From Flagellimonas pelagia (lineage in GTDB: Bacteria > Bacteroidota > Bacteroidia > Flavobacteriales > Flavobacteriaceae): 64,000 nt of DNA. The position numbers were made by a program, and so were the translations under genes. Positions 62,369 through 64,000 of this stretch are shown in pieces (the first letter of the stretch is position 1; each line of letters starts with the position of its first letter). The notes below the pieces were generated by a model, which had not been told where the DNA came from, made no database searches, and was given only the letters and a program-made list of their open reading frames with translations. The DNA is taken from positions 23,501 through 87,500 of the forward strand of contig NZ_QXFI01000029.1 in assembly GCF_003584135.1 (NCBI RefSeq), in the 5' to 3' direction.

Positions 62369-64000
<1,632 letters not shown>

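Overview
The window is a chromosomal segment of a marine-type Bacteroidota, family Flavobacteriaceae. The 16S sequence and the protein set look closest to Muricauda/Flagellimonas; this is inference, as no database was searched. Supporting signs are SusC/SusD and TonB receptors, GSCFA, DUF4230, HmuY and DUF6607 proteins, a long C-terminally extended lysyl-tRNA synthetase, TAnnTTTG-type -7 promoter elements, and few Shine-Dalgarno sequences.

Layout. 1-2.9 kb: a minus-strand run of M23 peptidase, MerR regulator, LemA and two TPM proteins. 2.9-8.9 kb: alaS-GSCFA-DUF4230 packed end to end, then an M61 peptidase. 8.9-15.6 kb: aromatic amino acid hydroxylase, DUF4136 lipoprotein, two tiny genes, a D-cysteine desulfhydrase-like enzyme, a glucosaminidase-LysM lipoprotein and hemL, with several hairpin repeats between them. 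15.6-18.1 kb: an AT-rich accessory patch. It holds a GIY-YIG nuclease gene lying between the two arms of a hairpin repeat, a putative PD-(D/E)xK/HTH protein and a DUF3800 protein. 18.3-22.1 kb: two AsmA/DUF748-like envelope proteins and an ArsC-like protein. 22.2-26.6 kb: a haem/iron-type uptake locus (HmuY-like, TonB receptor, DUF6607, FMN-binding). 26.6-28.1 kb: a SatD/DUF3307 pair behind three regularly spaced palindromes. 29-35 kb: GH3 glycosidase, Spy-like protein, large zinc metalloprotease. 35.1-38.8 kb: acidic repeat protein, candidate small RNA, SLC13 transporter, TPR protein. 38.8-44.1 kb: lysS, thioredoxin-like protein, a membrane LuxR regulator split by an in-frame stop, a YqaE/Pmp3 peptide, a lipoprotein and lipB. 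44.3-51.3 kb: esterase, TapB-like, OmpA-family and propeller lipoproteins, rnhB. 51.5-56.8 kb: a SusC/SusD/lipoprotein triad. 57.9-59.9 kb: putative porin. 60.2 kb to the end: an rRNA operon (16S, tRNA-Ile, tRNA-Ala, start of 23S).

Most of the window is ordinary core genome. The most unusual structure is the hairpin-repeat system. Several repeat families share GTCA...TGAC ends, one copy carries a GIY-YIG endonuclease gene in place of its short loop, one copy is translated in frame inside the GSCFA gene, and another reaches the hemL start. This looks like a REP/RAYT-type arrangement with a GIY-YIG nuclease as the candidate mobility protein. Other leads are the DUF3800 plus nuclease-like pair, the split LuxR regulator, the 28-bp-spaced SatD operators, and a promoter-to-terminator unit with no gene that may be a small RNA.
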